Notes: generated from the letters alone by a model not told the origin. 32,050 bases of DNA from Brevundimonas sp. UBA986 (GCA_002292165.1 DBBK01000041.1:10605-42654); one strand, 5' to 3'. Numbered from the stretch's first letter, positions 18,294 to 25,933 are shown. Made by a program: numbers and translations.

Positions 18294-18938
18294 TCAGGGG
18301 TGGGGACCCGCCGGGCGGCGCGCATCGCACAGAGGTTGTGTCGCGCCGCCGAAGACGGCGGCCTGCGGCACCCAGCCGTGCACCTTGCGGCCGCCGACAT
18401 GGCACCAGCCGTCTTGGCACTCATCCAGAGACACGATGGCGTGCGGCGACAGCCGGGCGCGGACCGAGGCGGTGTCCGACCGGCCCGAGCGGATCGGGAT
18501 TTCCTGGGCCGAGGCGTTGAAGACGTTCCGGCGCGATCGGACGACGCTGCGGTGGACCCAGACGATCGACCCGTCCGGGTCGCAGATTTTGCGCCACTCA
18601 AAGGTCTCGGCGATCACCTGAACCGGCAGACCGGCGGCGTGGTATTCCCACAGGATATGGTAGTCGAGGCCGGGACCCGAGCGGGCGCGGACCTCGGACG
18701 CCTTGAGGGTCAGCCAGCGCGGCACGGGCTGGCGGGTCGGGGTCGGACGGCCGTCGGGCATGGTCGCGGTCGGCTCGGACGCCGCGCCCAGCGACCCGCC
18801 GAGACCCAGCGACAGGGCGATGGCGCACGCGACCGGAACCGCCCGGCGCAGGAAGGGGCTTTGGAACCCGGACTGAGCTTTGCTAGACACTCTTGTCGAC
18901 CCGTCGCGTCCGGCGCCGTCCGCTAGGGATCGGCGCAT
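18294..18938 (-). CDS. Exported SH3-domain (SH3b-like) protein
   Basis: This 214-residue protein has a long basic N terminus, then a hydrophobic segment at about 32-53 (RRAVPVACAIALSLGLGGSLGAAS) that probably acts as a signal peptide or anchor. Two bacterial SH3-like modules follow: LTLKASEVRARSGPGLDYHILWEYHAAGLPVQVIAETFEWRKICDPDGSIVWVHRSVV (about 76-133), then a second around PIRSGRSDTASVRARLSPHAIVSLDECQDGWCHV and HGWVPQAAVFG. Such domains often bind peptidoglycan or envelope peptides. It is divergent, with only 20 bases between, from the hydroxyacid dehydrogenase, so their promoters must overlap coding sequence. Confidence 0.8.
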   Translation of the reverse strand: MRRSLADGAGRDGSTRVSSKAQSGFQSPFLRRAVPVACAIALSLGLGGSLGAASEPTATMPDGRPTPTRQPVPRWLTLKASEVRARSGPGLDYHILWEYHAAGLPVQVIAETFEWRKICDPDGSIVWVHRSVVRSRRNVFNASAQEIPIRSGRSDTASVRARLSPHAIVSLDECQDGWCHVGGRKVHGWVPQAAVFGGATQPLCDARRPAGPHP

Positions 18939-18958
18939 GGTGAAACCTCAAGGCTCTC

Positions 18959-19945
18959 ATGTCGTCCTCCAAGCTTAAGGTCGTATTAACCAGACGCCTG
19001 CCGGACGCGGTCGAGACGCGGATGCGCGAGCTTTTCGACGCCGAGCTGAATCTGAAGGACCGTCCGATGGACCGGGCGGCGCTGGAGGCCGCAGTGCAAC
19101 GCGCCGACGTCCTGGTCCCCACCATCACCGATGAGATCGACGCGGCCCTGATCAACGGCGCCGGTGAGCAGCTGAAGATGATCGCCAATTTCGGCGCGGG
19201 CGTGGATCATATCGACATCGACGCGGCCGTGGCGCGCGGGATCATCGTCACCAACACGCCCGGCGTCCTGACCGAGGACACCGCCGACCTGGCCATGAGC
19301 CTGATCCTGGCCGTCAGCCGCCGCATCGTCGAAGGTGCGCAGGTGGTGGCGGAAGGCAGGTTCGAGGGCTGGACCCCGACCTGGATGTGCGGCCGCAAGC
19401 TCTGGGGCAAGCGTCTCGGCATTGTCGGCATGGGCCGGATCGGTCAGGCGCTGGCCCGCCGCGCAAAGGCCTTCGGGATGCAGGTCCACTACCATAACCG
19501 AAAGGCTGTCAGTCCCCGCATCGAGGAGGAGCTGGGCGCGACCTGGTGGGACGATCTGGACGAGATGATCGCCCGCATGGACGTCATATCGCTGAACTGC
19601 CCGGCGACGAAGGACACCCACCACCTGCTCTCGGCCGAGCGGCTGGCGCGCTTGCAGCCCCACGCCATCCTGATCAACACCGCCCGGGGCGAGCTGATCG
19701 ACGAGGCGGCCCTCGCCGACGCCGTGGCCCGGCGCAGCCTCTACGGCGTGGGTCTGGACGTGTTCGAAAACGAGCCGGCCATCCACCCCGGCCTGATCGG
19801 CAATCCTCACGTCGTCCTGTTGCCCCACCTCGGCTCGGCGACGCTGGAAGCGCGTCAGGACATGGGCGACCGGGTCATCCTGAACGTCATGACCTACCAG
19901 AACGGCCACCGCCCGCCGGACCGGGTCATCCCGGCCATGCTCTGA
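18959..19945 (+). CDS. D-2-hydroxyacid dehydrogenase (glyoxylate/hydroxypyruvate reductase-like)
   Basis: This 328-residue NAD(P)-dependent enzyme would interconvert 2-keto acids such as glyoxylate or hydroxypyruvate and D-2-hydroxy acids. The nucleotide-binding GXGXXG is GIVGMGRIGQALARR near residue 153. The catalytic trio appears as Arg in INTARGELIDE, Glu in VFENEP and His in LPHLGSAT. The N-terminal substrate domain contains FGAGVDHIDIDAA and NTPGVLTEDTADLAMSLIL. It most resembles glyoxylate reductase/D-glycerate dehydrogenase, but the exact substrate is not certain. The next gene begins 2 bases after its stop. Confidence 0.9.
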   Translation: MSSSKLKVVLTRRLPDAVETRMRELFDAELNLKDRPMDRAALEAAVQRADVLVPTITDEIDAALINGAGEQLKMIANFGAGVDHIDIDAAVARGIIVTNTPGVLTEDTADLAMSLILAVSRRIVEGAQVVAEGRFEGWTPTWMCGRKLWGKRLGIVGMGRIGQALARRAKAFGMQVHYHNRKAVSPRIEEELGATWWDDLDEMIARMDVISLNCPATKDTHHLLSAERLARLQPHAILINTARGELIDEAALADAVARRSLYGVGLDVFENEPAIHPGLIGNPHVVLLPHLGSATLEARQDMGDRVILNVMTYQNGHRPPDRVIPAML

Positions 19946-19947
19946 AG

Positions 19948-20436
19948 ATGGCGGTCGAGGTCTTTCGCGCCGACTATGCCGATCCGGTCCATGCGTCGGC
20001 GGTCGTCGATCTGCTGGACGCCTATGCCCGCGACCCGATGGGCGGTAATCATCCATTGAGCCTGGCCGTGCGCGAGGGGTTGATCCCGGCGCTGGCGGCG
20101 CGTCCGGACGCGCTTTCGGTTCTGGCCTTCGTCGATGGCGTTCCCGCCGGGCTGGTCAATGTCTTCGAGGGCTTCTCAACCTTCAAATGCGCGCCCCTGT
20201 TCAACATCCATGACGTCGCTGTCCTGCCGGAATACCGGGGTCTCGGCCTCGCCCGGCGGATGCTCGCGCTCGTGGAAGTCCTCGCGGTCGAGCGCGGCTG
20301 CTGCAAGCTGACTCTGGAGGTGCTGGAGGGCAATTCCCCGGCCAGGGCGCTTTACCGCTCGCTCGGTTTCGCCGGCTATGCGCTCGATCCGGAAACCGGT
20401 CAGGCGCAGTTCTGGGAAAGGCCGCTTCCCACCTGA
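19948..20436 (+). CDS. GNAT-family N-acetyltransferase
   Basis: This 162-residue acetyl-CoA-dependent acetyltransferase has the acetyl-CoA-binding motif A in IHDVAVLPEYRGLGLARRMLALVE (RGLGLA loop) and the late motif ALYRSLGFAGY. The substrate is unknown. I placed the start at ATG 19948, two bases after the dehydrogenase stop, because the protein then begins directly with the family's first strand; the frame is open further upstream only as a shadow of that gene. Tight spacing suggests one transcript with the dehydrogenase. Confidence 0.85.
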   Translation: MAVEVFRADYADPVHASAVVDLLDAYARDPMGGNHPLSLAVREGLIPALAARPDALSVLAFVDGVPAGLVNVFEGFSTFKCAPLFNIHDVAVLPEYRGLGLARRMLALVEVLAVERGCCKLTLEVLEGNSPARALYRSLGFAGYALDPETGQAQFWERPLPT

Positions 20437-20446
20437 GGTTACGCGC

Positions 20447-20453
20447 TTGACGC
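20447..20453 (+). promoter_or_regulatory. Possible -35 element before the S9 peptidase
   Basis: TTGACGC exactly matches the Caulobacter housekeeping -35 pattern, and it falls in the 64-base gap before the peptidase. No good -10 is found at the expected spacing, so this is tentative. A small hairpin (CCGCAC / GTGCGG, 20462-20482) lies between it and the start. Confidence 0.2.
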
Positions 20454-20500
20454 GATCCTGTCCGCACGGCGAAGGTGTGCGGGTAACGGGGGACTGGCGT

Positions 20501-22528
20501 ATGATCGAGATGAATAACGGCGTGCCGCGCCTGACGCGGCGCGCTGTGCTGACGGCCGGTGCGGCGGTCGCGGGGCTGGCGGCTGTGGCGGGGCCGGTGA
20601 TGGCGCGAACCGCGCCGAACGCCCACACCCTTGCGGATTTCTTCGAACGGTCGGGGGTGCGTCATGTCTGCCTTTCGCCTTCGGGCGACAAGGTCGCCAT
20701 CCTGCGTGAGCTGAACGAGGCCGGATCGCGCCGCGCCGTGGTGGACATCATCGACGCCGCCAATCCGTCCGCCCCGCCGACGCGCCGCCCCATCGGCGAC
20801 ATCGACTGCGAGGCCATGGTATGGGCCAAGCCCGACAGCCTGCTGGTCTGGGTTGCGTTGAAGGTCACGATCAAGCCGAACAACAGTTCGGCCCAGTCCC
20901 TGATCGCCACGGGCGGAGGCGAGATCACCTCGCGGCGCGTGATTTCGATCAATCCCTCGACCGGCGCCGCCGTGGTGCTGTTCGAGAACCAGCGCCAGCG
21001 CCTGCGGGCGACGCGCAATCTGGGCGGGCTCATCGATTTCCTGCACGACGATCCCGACCATGTTCTGATGATCGCGCCGACGGCGATCGGCGTTCTGGCC
21101 CTGCACAAGGTCAATGTGCTCACCGGCGCCGCCGAACAGATCGAGCGGGGATCCAACAACACCTACTGGTGGGCCACGGCGGGCGGGGTCCCGGTCCTGC
21201 GCTACGACATCAATTCGATCGGCAGTGTGATCAGCATCTATGTTCGCACGCCGGGGGACAGGAACTGGAAGTTCGCGCGGCGGGTGCGGGTCGAGGAGGC
21301 CCCGGACTTTGCCTATATCGGCGAAGCCGGCCGGGCCGGCGCCGTTCTGGTGGCCTCACGCGAGGACGGCGAGGATGTCATGTCGATCCGCGAACTCGAT
21401 CTGGCCACGCTCAGCGTGGGGCCGCCGATCGCGTCGCGGCCGGGCGCGGATGTTACCGGCGGGGTGCTGGACCGCCGCGAACACTATCTGGGCGCCGCCT
21501 ATTTCAGGGACCGTCTGGAGTATGATTTCGCGACGCCGGAGCTGGCGCCGCACCACCGGGCCATGAACCGGTTCTTCGCCGACGAATGCAATGTGGCGTT
21601 TGCGGATATCGATGCCGCCAAGAACCGCATCCTGACCTATGTCACCGGCCCCCGGGAGCCGGGCGCCTGGTACCTCTATGACCGGGCGGCGCGCAGCTTC
21701 GTCAATCTGGCGCCGCGCACCACTCTGGTCGCAGAACGGCTCGGCAAGGCCGAGGCTGTTTCAGTGCGGACCCGCGACGGCGCCGAAATCCGCGCATATC
21801 TGACGGCTCCTCCGGGCGGGACCCCGGGGCCGCTGGTGGTCCTGCCGCACGGCGGGCCGGAACTTCGCGACGTGCTGGACTGGGATCGTCAGGTCCAGAT
21901 TCTGGCCAGCCAAGGCTGGTGGGTGCTGCAGCCGAATTTCCGTGGCTCAGGGGGCTACGGTCTGGGCTTCGCCGGGCAGGGCTGGAAGCGCTGGGGCGAC
22001 CGGATGCAGGAGGATATCGAGGACGCCGTCGATCAGGTCGTCGCCGCCAAGGGGCTGGACCGCAACCGGATCGCCATCATGGGTTCCAGCTACGGCGGCT
22101 ATGCAGCCCTGATGGGGGCCGTGCGTCGGCCGGATCTCTACAAGGCGGCCATTTCGATCTGCGGCGTCGGGGATCTTCCGGACATACTGGCCTGGGAACG
22201 CCGCAACGACGACACCCCCAATGACGAGGTCTACGGATTCTGGGTCAAGCGGATCGGGGATCCGACCGTGGATCGGGCCGCCATCGAGGCGGGATCGCCC
22301 CGCCGCCGCGTCTCGGAGATCAGATGCCCGGTGATCCTCGTGCACGGGGCGAATGACCCCGTCGTTCCGGTCTATCAATCCCGCCAGATGAACGCGGCCC
22401 TACGCGGCGCGGGCAAGACGGTCGACTATGTCGAGGTCCCGGATGCCGGGCACGGCGATTGGGAGGATGACGTCGAGCAGGGTCTGATGGGGCGCTACAT
22501 CGCCCTGCTGAACCGCGTTTTCGCCTGA
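20501..22528 (+). CDS. Tat-exported S9-family (prolyl oligopeptidase-type) peptidase
   Basis: This 675-residue serine peptidase should act in the periplasm or outside the cell on peptides. The ATG at 20501 has GGGGGA about 8 bases upstream and opens into a twin-arginine signal (LTRRAVLTAGAAVAGLAAVAG), supporting this start. Residues about 40-400 are a beta-propeller-like region. The alpha/beta hydrolase domain follows, with PHGGPELRDVLDWD, then the nucleophile S530 in GSSYGGYA, aspartate in HGANDPVVP and histidine in DAGHGDWED. It resembles the dipeptidyl/acylaminoacyl peptidase branch. Specificity is not predictable here. Confidence 0.9.
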   Translation: MIEMNNGVPRLTRRAVLTAGAAVAGLAAVAGPVMARTAPNAHTLADFFERSGVRHVCLSPSGDKVAILRELNEAGSRRAVVDIIDAANPSAPPTRRPIGDIDCEAMVWAKPDSLLVWVALKVTIKPNNSSAQSLIATGGGEITSRRVISINPSTGAAVVLFENQRQRLRATRNLGGLIDFLHDDPDHVLMIAPTAIGVLALHKVNVLTGAAEQIERGSNNTYWWATAGGVPVLRYDINSIGSVISIYVRTPGDRNWKFARRVRVEEAPDFAYIGEAGRAGAVLVASREDGEDVMSIRELDLATLSVGPPIASRPGADVTGGVLDRREHYLGAAYFRDRLEYDFATPELAPHHRAMNRFFADECNVAFADIDAAKNRILTYVTGPREPGAWYLYDRAARSFVNLAPRTTLVAERLGKAEAVSVRTRDGAEIRAYLTAPPGGTPGPLVVLPHGGPELRDVLDWDRQVQILASQGWWVLQPNFRGSGGYGLGFAGQGWKRWGDRMQEDIEDAVDQVVAAKGLDRNRIAIMGSSYGGYAALMGAVRRPDLYKAAISICGVGDLPDILAWERRNDDTPNDEVYGFWVKRIGDPTVDRAAIEAGSPRRRVSEIRCPVILVHGANDPVVPVYQSRQMNAALRGAGKTVDYVEVPDAGHGDWEDDVEQGLMGRYIALLNRVFA

Positions 22529-22532
22529 CGGA

Positions 22533-23288
22533 TTAGCGGGGGGCGGAGCACACCGGACAGTGGGGGTCTGCGGCGATCCTCACCGTCCGGGCCGTGGCGT
22601 TCAGCCCGTCATAGAGCATCAGCCGGCCGGTCAGGGGCTCGCCCGCGCCGGTGATCCGCTTGATCGCCTCCAGCGCCGCCATGGCGCCGATCACGCCCGC
22701 GAGGGCGCCGACGACGCCGACGCGTGCGCAGGTCTCGGCGTCCGGGGGCGTCTCGGGGACCAGACATTGATAGCAGGGGCGGCCTTCGAACACCGCGACC
22801 TGACCGTCCCAGCGGCCGAGCGCGCCGGACACCAGCGAAACGCCCGCGGCGACGCAGGCCGCATTGACCGCGAACCGGGTCGGGAAATCGTCGGTGCCGT
22901 CCAGAACCAGGTCATAGTCGGCGATCAGGCGCGCGGCGGTGTCGGCGGTCAGCATTTCGGCGTGGGTCCGGACCGCGATGTTCGGATTGATCCCGCTCAG
23001 CCGCTCGGCGGCGGCCTCGACCTTGGGGCGGCCGATGTCGGCGGTGGCGAACTGAATCTGGCGCTGCAGGTTGGAGAGCGACACGGTGTCGGCGTCGACG
23101 ATGCCGAGGGTCCCGACTCCCGCCGCCGCCAGATAGAGGGCCGCCGGTCCGCCGACGCCCCCGGCGCCGACGATCAGGATGCGGGCGCGCGCCAGTTTCT
23201 GCTGCCCGGGCCCCCCGACCTCGGAGAGGATCAGGTGGCGGGCATACCGCTCGACTTCATCTTCGGAAAACTGGGCCACGGCCGACAT
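22533..23288 (-). CDS. moeB: HesA/MoeB/ThiF-family adenylyltransferase (MoeB-like)
   Basis: This 251-residue E1-like enzyme would adenylate the C terminus of a ubiquitin-like sulphur carrier, most likely MoaD in molybdopterin synthesis. The ATP loop is GAGGVGG (41-47), with the N-terminal RYARHLILSEVGGPGQQKL, the DXDTVSLSNLQRQ segment and D130 in LDGTDDF. The structural zinc cysteines are C172/C175 (CYQC) and C244/C247 (CPVC), and C187 sits at the MoeB cysteine position. No other molybdenum cofactor genes are in the window, so ThiF-like service to thiamine synthesis cannot be excluded. It is convergent with the S9 peptidase, 4 bases apart. Confidence 0.88.
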   Translation of the reverse strand: MSAVAQFSEDEVERYARHLILSEVGGPGQQKLARARILIVGAGGVGGPAALYLAAAGVGTLGIVDADTVSLSNLQRQIQFATADIGRPKVEAAAERLSGINPNIAVRTHAEMLTADTAARLIADYDLVLDGTDDFPTRFAVNAACVAAGVSLVSGALGRWDGQVAVFEGRPCYQCLVPETPPDAETCARVGVVGALAGVIGAMAALEAIKRITGAGEPLTGRLMLYDGLNATARTVRIAADPHCPVCSAPR

Positions 23289-23333
23289 CTAGGCGTCGCC
23301 CAGCCTGTTGTCAGGCCCGGAATCTCAGGCCGA

Positions 23334-23741
23334 TCAGGCCGCGAGATCGAGGGTTTCGGCGGCGGTGGTGAACAGGGCCTCGACCTGGGGCAGGGACAGG
23401 CGGTCCAGGGGGCGGTCGCCGATCATGGCCTCGACCTTGCCGGCCACCCGGACCGGGGCCATCGGATGGGCGCCCACAGGTTCGCCCATCACGGTCTCAT
23501 CGATGAGCATGCGGATGTTCTCGTGGCGTGGATCGGCGCGCAGGCGGGTGAAAAGCCGGTCCAGATCGGCGCGGCGGCCTTCAACCAATTGCAGGAACTG
23601 GCCGCGATGGAAGATCAGCAGGCCGCGCAGTTCATCGCGGCGGTTGTTGATGTCCGAGGCGCCCAGGATCTGGGCGATCGACAGGATGGACTGACCGGCC
23701 GAACCGACGGCGTCGCTGACATAGATCGCGCGCTGCAACAC
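23334..23741 (-). CDS. BLUF-domain blue-light photoreceptor
   Basis: This short BLUF protein binds flavin and changes hydrogen bonding in blue light. The domain begins LQRAIYVSDA with the conserved Tyr, then LGASDINNRRDELRGLLIFHRGQFLQLVEG with the Asn and the Gln that contact the flavin, and LRADPRHENIRML. About 45 residues follow the core, with no attached GGDEF, EAL or cyclase output domain, so it signals through a partner. I prefer the GTG at 23741 (135 residues), which has GAAAGG upstream; a longer GTG start at 23789 lacks a visible ribosome site. It is divergent from hslV. Confidence 0.85.
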   Translation of the reverse strand: MLQRAIYVSDAVGSAGQSILSIAQILGASDINNRRDELRGLLIFHRGQFLQLVEGRRADLDRLFTRLRADPRHENIRMLIDETVMGEPVGAHPMAPVRVAGKVEAMIGDRPLDRLSLPQVEALFTTAAETLDLAA

Positions 23742-23833
23742 GGCGAGGCCTTTCGTCTGGGGTGCGGGGGAGGCCGCGCGGGGGAACACGGCGAGGACGC
23801 TTGGGGACGCTATCGGGGGACGCTACGGCACTA

Positions 23834-23912
23834 CAAGCTTGGCTGATAACGATAACATGGGTCGAAATTATGACTTAACGTCGATAATGTTGGAATCTTA
23901 TACCCAAGCTTG
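23834..23912. repeat. CAAGCTTG palindromes flanking an A+T-rich divergent promoter region
   Basis: Two copies of the self-complementary CAAGCTTG (23834-23841 and 23905-23912) sit 71 bases apart, centre to centre, around a strikingly A+T-rich stretch between the BLUF gene and hslV. With one extra base each, they form a 9-base inverted pair. The stretch also contains a tandem GATAAC. Spacing near seven helical turns would suit regulator binding on one face. Confidence 0.4.
23875..23903 (+). promoter_or_regulatory. Candidate hslV promoter with adjacent GANTC
   Basis: TTAACG (23875-23880) and TTATAC (23898-23903) are spaced by 17 bases, with the -10 about 36 bases upstream of the hslV ATG. A GAATC (23893-23897), a CcrM-type methylation motif, directly abuts the -10. 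A clear heat-shock (sigma-32) promoter pattern was not found. Confidence 0.35.
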
Positions 23913-23938
23913 ATGGCGGGCCCTAGCCACGCCATCTG

Positions 23939-24517
23939 ATGTCCATGAACGATTTCAAGGCTTCTCCCTCCGAAACCGGTCCCGGCTGGCACGGCACCAC
24001 CATCCTCGCGGTCCGCAAGAACGGCAAAACCGTCATCGCAGGCGACGGCCAGGTCTCCATGGGACCGACCATCGTCAAGGGCGCGGCGCGCAAGGTTCGG
24101 GTTCTGGCCGGCGGCAAGGTGCTGGCGGGCTTCGCCGGGGCCACGGCCGACGCCTTCACCCTGATCGAGCGGCTGGAGGCCAAGCTGGAGCAGTATCCGG
24201 ACCAGCTGGCCCGGGCCTGCGTGGACCTGGCCAAGGACTGGCGCACCGACCGCTATCTGCGCCGTCTGGAGGCCATGCTGCTGGTGGCGGACGCCAATTC
24301 CATCTTCACCGTCACCGGTGTCGGCGATGTGCTGGAGCCGGAGCATGGGGCGGCGGCGGTCGGCTCGGGCGGCAACTACGCCCTGTCGGCGGCCCTGGCC
24401 CTTCTGGAGAACTCCGACCTCGACGCCGAGGCCATCGCGCGCAAATCCATGGCCATCGCGGCCAGCATCTGCGTCTACACCAACGGCAATCTTACCGTGG
24501 AGACCCTGGGGTCGTGA
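23939..24517 (+). CDS. hslV: ATP-dependent protease peptidase subunit HslV
   Basis: HslV is the proteasome-like peptidase that works with the HslU unfoldase in heat-shock proteolysis. The N-terminal nucleophile threonine is T20 in WHGTTILAVRKNG, so a 19-residue leader must be removed. Other family blocks are IAGDGQVSMGPTIVKGAARKVR and VGSGGNYALSAALALL. The 192-residue length is normal including the leader. The start is ATG 23939, with a second ATG two codons on. No hslU follows within the window: the gene runs into a repeat hairpin and a convergent membrane gene. Confidence 0.96.
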   Translation: MSMNDFKASPSETGPGWHGTTILAVRKNGKTVIAGDGQVSMGPTIVKGAARKVRVLAGGKVLAGFAGATADAFTLIERLEAKLEQYPDQLARACVDLAKDWRTDRYLRRLEAMLLVADANSIFTVTGVGDVLEPEHGAAAVGSGGNYALSAALALLENSDLDAEAIARKSMAIAASICVYTNGNLTVETLGS

Positions 24518-24554
24518 GGCGTGACTCGTGAATCGTGAGCACTCACGATTCACG
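24513..24554. terminator. CGTGA repeat array and hairpin between convergent genes
   Basis: CGTGA occurs four times at an exact 7-base step (24513, 24520, 24527, 24534), then twice inverted as TCACG (24543, 24550). The array folds into a perfect 13-base stem (24527-24539 with 24542-24554) with a 2-base gap. It lies between hslV and the convergent membrane gene and may act as a bidirectional terminator, though no long T-run follows. It includes three GANTC motifs. Confidence 0.5.
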
Positions 24555-24561
24555 TTCAGGC

Positions 24562-24987
24562 TCAGGCCCCGCCGAAGTCGAGGTCTTTCCGCGCCGCGAT
24601 GATGGTCACGATGAACCCGGCCAGCACGTCCAGCATGACCATGGTCAGGATCAGGAAGAAGGTCGAGGTCGCGAAGCCGCGGATCAGCAGGAACTCGACC
24701 AGGCAGACCACGAAGACGATCAGCGACAAGGCGTGATTGACGATGGCGACCTTCTGGCTGGAGGTCGACTTGAGCAGTTCGAAGAACAGCAGGATCAGCG
24801 ACAGGAACAGGATCAGGTCGCCCACACCGACGTTCCAGTTGGCGCCCGAGGTCATAGGCACCGAAAACAGCGGATCGCGCAGGATGGCGTCGGCCTCGGC
24901 CATGCCGCCCCCGCCCGTGGCGCTGAACAGGATGACGATGTTGTAGAGCACCACCGGGATCAGCAGCAGGGGCAGGGCGATCAGCAT
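24562..24987 (-). CDS. Small multi-pass membrane protein, unknown function
   Basis: This 141-residue protein is not one I can name. It has about four membrane segments: residues 1-22 (LIALPLLLIPVVLYNIVILF), 53-71 (GVGDLILFLSLILLFFELL), 81-101 (VNHALSLIVFVVCLVEFLLI) and 107-130. A short loop at 24-50 is Gly/Asp-rich. A plausible general-stress-type promoter precedes it. Convergent hslV lies downstream, with a strong hairpin in between. Confidence 0.75.
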   Translation of the reverse strand: MLIALPLLLIPVVLYNIVILFSATGGGGMAEADAILRDPLFSVPMTSGANWNVGVGDLILFLSLILLFFELLKSTSSQKVAIVNHALSLIVFVVCLVEFLLIRGFATSTFFLILTMVMLDVLAGFIVTIIAARKDLDFGGA

Positions 24988-25034
24988 GACAGCGGTCCTC
25001 GCGAGCGAAGGCCGCTCTAACGGCCGCGCTTCTT

Positions 25035-25059
25035 AACGATACATATCCCGGAACGCTCC
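25035..25059 (-). promoter_or_regulatory. Candidate EcfG/sigma-T-like promoter
   Basis: On the minus strand GGAGC (25059-25055) is followed after 16 bases by CGTT (25038-25035). The alphaproteobacterial general-stress sigma pattern is GGAAC, 16-17 bases, CGTT, so this has one mismatch and correct spacing. It sits about 50 bases before the ATG at 24987. Confidence 0.35.
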
Positions 25060-25070
25060 ATACCGCCACG

Positions 25071-25105
25071 CCTGCTCGCCCAGCGGGCGAGCAGGCTTTC
25101 TTTTT
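25071..25105 (+). terminator. Strong rho-independent-type terminator on the plus strand
   Basis: CCTGCTCGCCC and GGGCGAGCAGG form a perfect 11-base stem around AGC, followed by CTTTCTTTTT. It is the best intrinsic terminator in the window, yet no plus-strand gene lies just upstream. It may end antisense transcription, or belong to the palindromic element beside it. Confidence 0.55.
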
Positions 25106-25200
25106 GGCCTATCGCGCTTTGCGCTACTTGAGGCCGGGCTCGCCCTCCGCGCTCAAGCAGCGAGCCGCCGCGCGGCGAGCGATAGCGCCCAAAAAAGAAG
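25097..25200. repeat. Nested palindromic intergenic element (REP/MITE-like candidate)
   Basis: The ends are imperfect inverted repeats: a pyrimidine-rich TTTCTTTTTGG with CTATCGC at the left and its complement at the right. Inside, CGCTACTTGAG (25122-25132) pairs with CTCAAGCAGCG (25152-25162), with one mismatch. Small stems GCGC-TTT-GCGC, GGGC-TC-GCCC and GCCGCGCGGC add branches. It carries no ORF of note. The shape is that of a repeated palindromic element, but a genome search is needed to know. Confidence 0.45.
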
Positions 25201-25201
25201 C

Positions 25202-25933
25202 TCAGAACTCGCTGACCGGCCCCGGCTGCCTTGAGCGGGTCTTCAGCCACATCACGCCCAGCAGGTCCGAGAAGGAGGCCACCAGCCGGCCCCAGTTGGT
25301 GTACTTCGACCGGCCCGTCTCGCGGTGGCGGTGGTCGACGTCGAGGTAGCGGTTCTCGAACCCCTCGCGGATCATCAGGGCCGGCAGATACCGGTGGATG
25401 TGATCGAAGTAGGGCAGGCGCAGGAAGAGGTCGCGCCGGAAGGCCTTGAGCCCGCAGCCGGTGTCGTCGGCGTCGTCATTGAGCAACTTCTTGCGGATGC
25501 GGTTGGCCCACAGCGAGGCCTGACGCTTGGCGCCCGAATCCTGACGCCGGGCGCGGACGCCGCCGACCAGTCCGACATTGGCGGGCGCCGCCATCAGGGC
25601 GTCGGCCAGACGCGGAGCGTCGTGGGGCGGGTTCTGGCCGTCGCCGTCCAGGGTCACCACGATCGGCGCGCGGGCCGCCAGCACCCCGGTGCGCACCGCC
25701 CGGCTCTGGCCGGCGTTGGTCGCATGGGCCAGCACCCGCAGGGTCGGCATTTCGGGCATCAGGGCGCGCAGCTCGGCCAGGGTCGTGTCGCGGCTGGCGT
25801 CGTCGACGAAGATCATCTCGTAGGACCGGCCCTGGAAGGCGGCGGCGATGTCTTTCGCCAGCTGTCCGGCGGCGCCGGCCTCGTCATGCACGGGGATGAC
25901 GACGGAAACGTCGGGGATTTGGTCTGCGCTCAT
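25202..25933 (-). CDS. Glycosyltransferase family 2 (polyprenyl-phosphate glycosyltransferase-like)
   Basis: This 243-residue GT-A enzyme resembles dolichol/undecaprenyl-phosphate sugar transferases that load lipid carriers. The nucleotide-sugar site begins VSVVIPVHDEAGA, with MIFVDDASRDTT, and the metal-binding region is TLDGDGQNPPHD. TGCGLKAFRRDLFLRLPYFDHIHRYLPAL and DVDHRHRETGRSKY are typical of this subgroup. There is no C-terminal membrane pair as in longer ArnC/GtrB proteins, only an amphipathic WGRLVASFSDLLGVMWLKTR tail. A GT39 enzyme nearby could use such a lipid-linked sugar, though it is on the other strand. Confidence 0.88.
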   Translation of the reverse strand: MSADQIPDVSVVIPVHDEAGAAGQLAKDIAAAFQGRSYEMIFVDDASRDTTLAELRALMPEMPTLRVLAHATNAGQSRAVRTGVLAARAPIVVTLDGDGQNPPHDAPRLADALMAAPANVGLVGGVRARRQDSGAKRQASLWANRIRKKLLNDDADDTGCGLKAFRRDLFLRLPYFDHIHRYLPALMIREGFENRYLDVDHRHRETGRSKYTNWGRLVASFSDLLGVMWLKTRSRQPGPVSEF

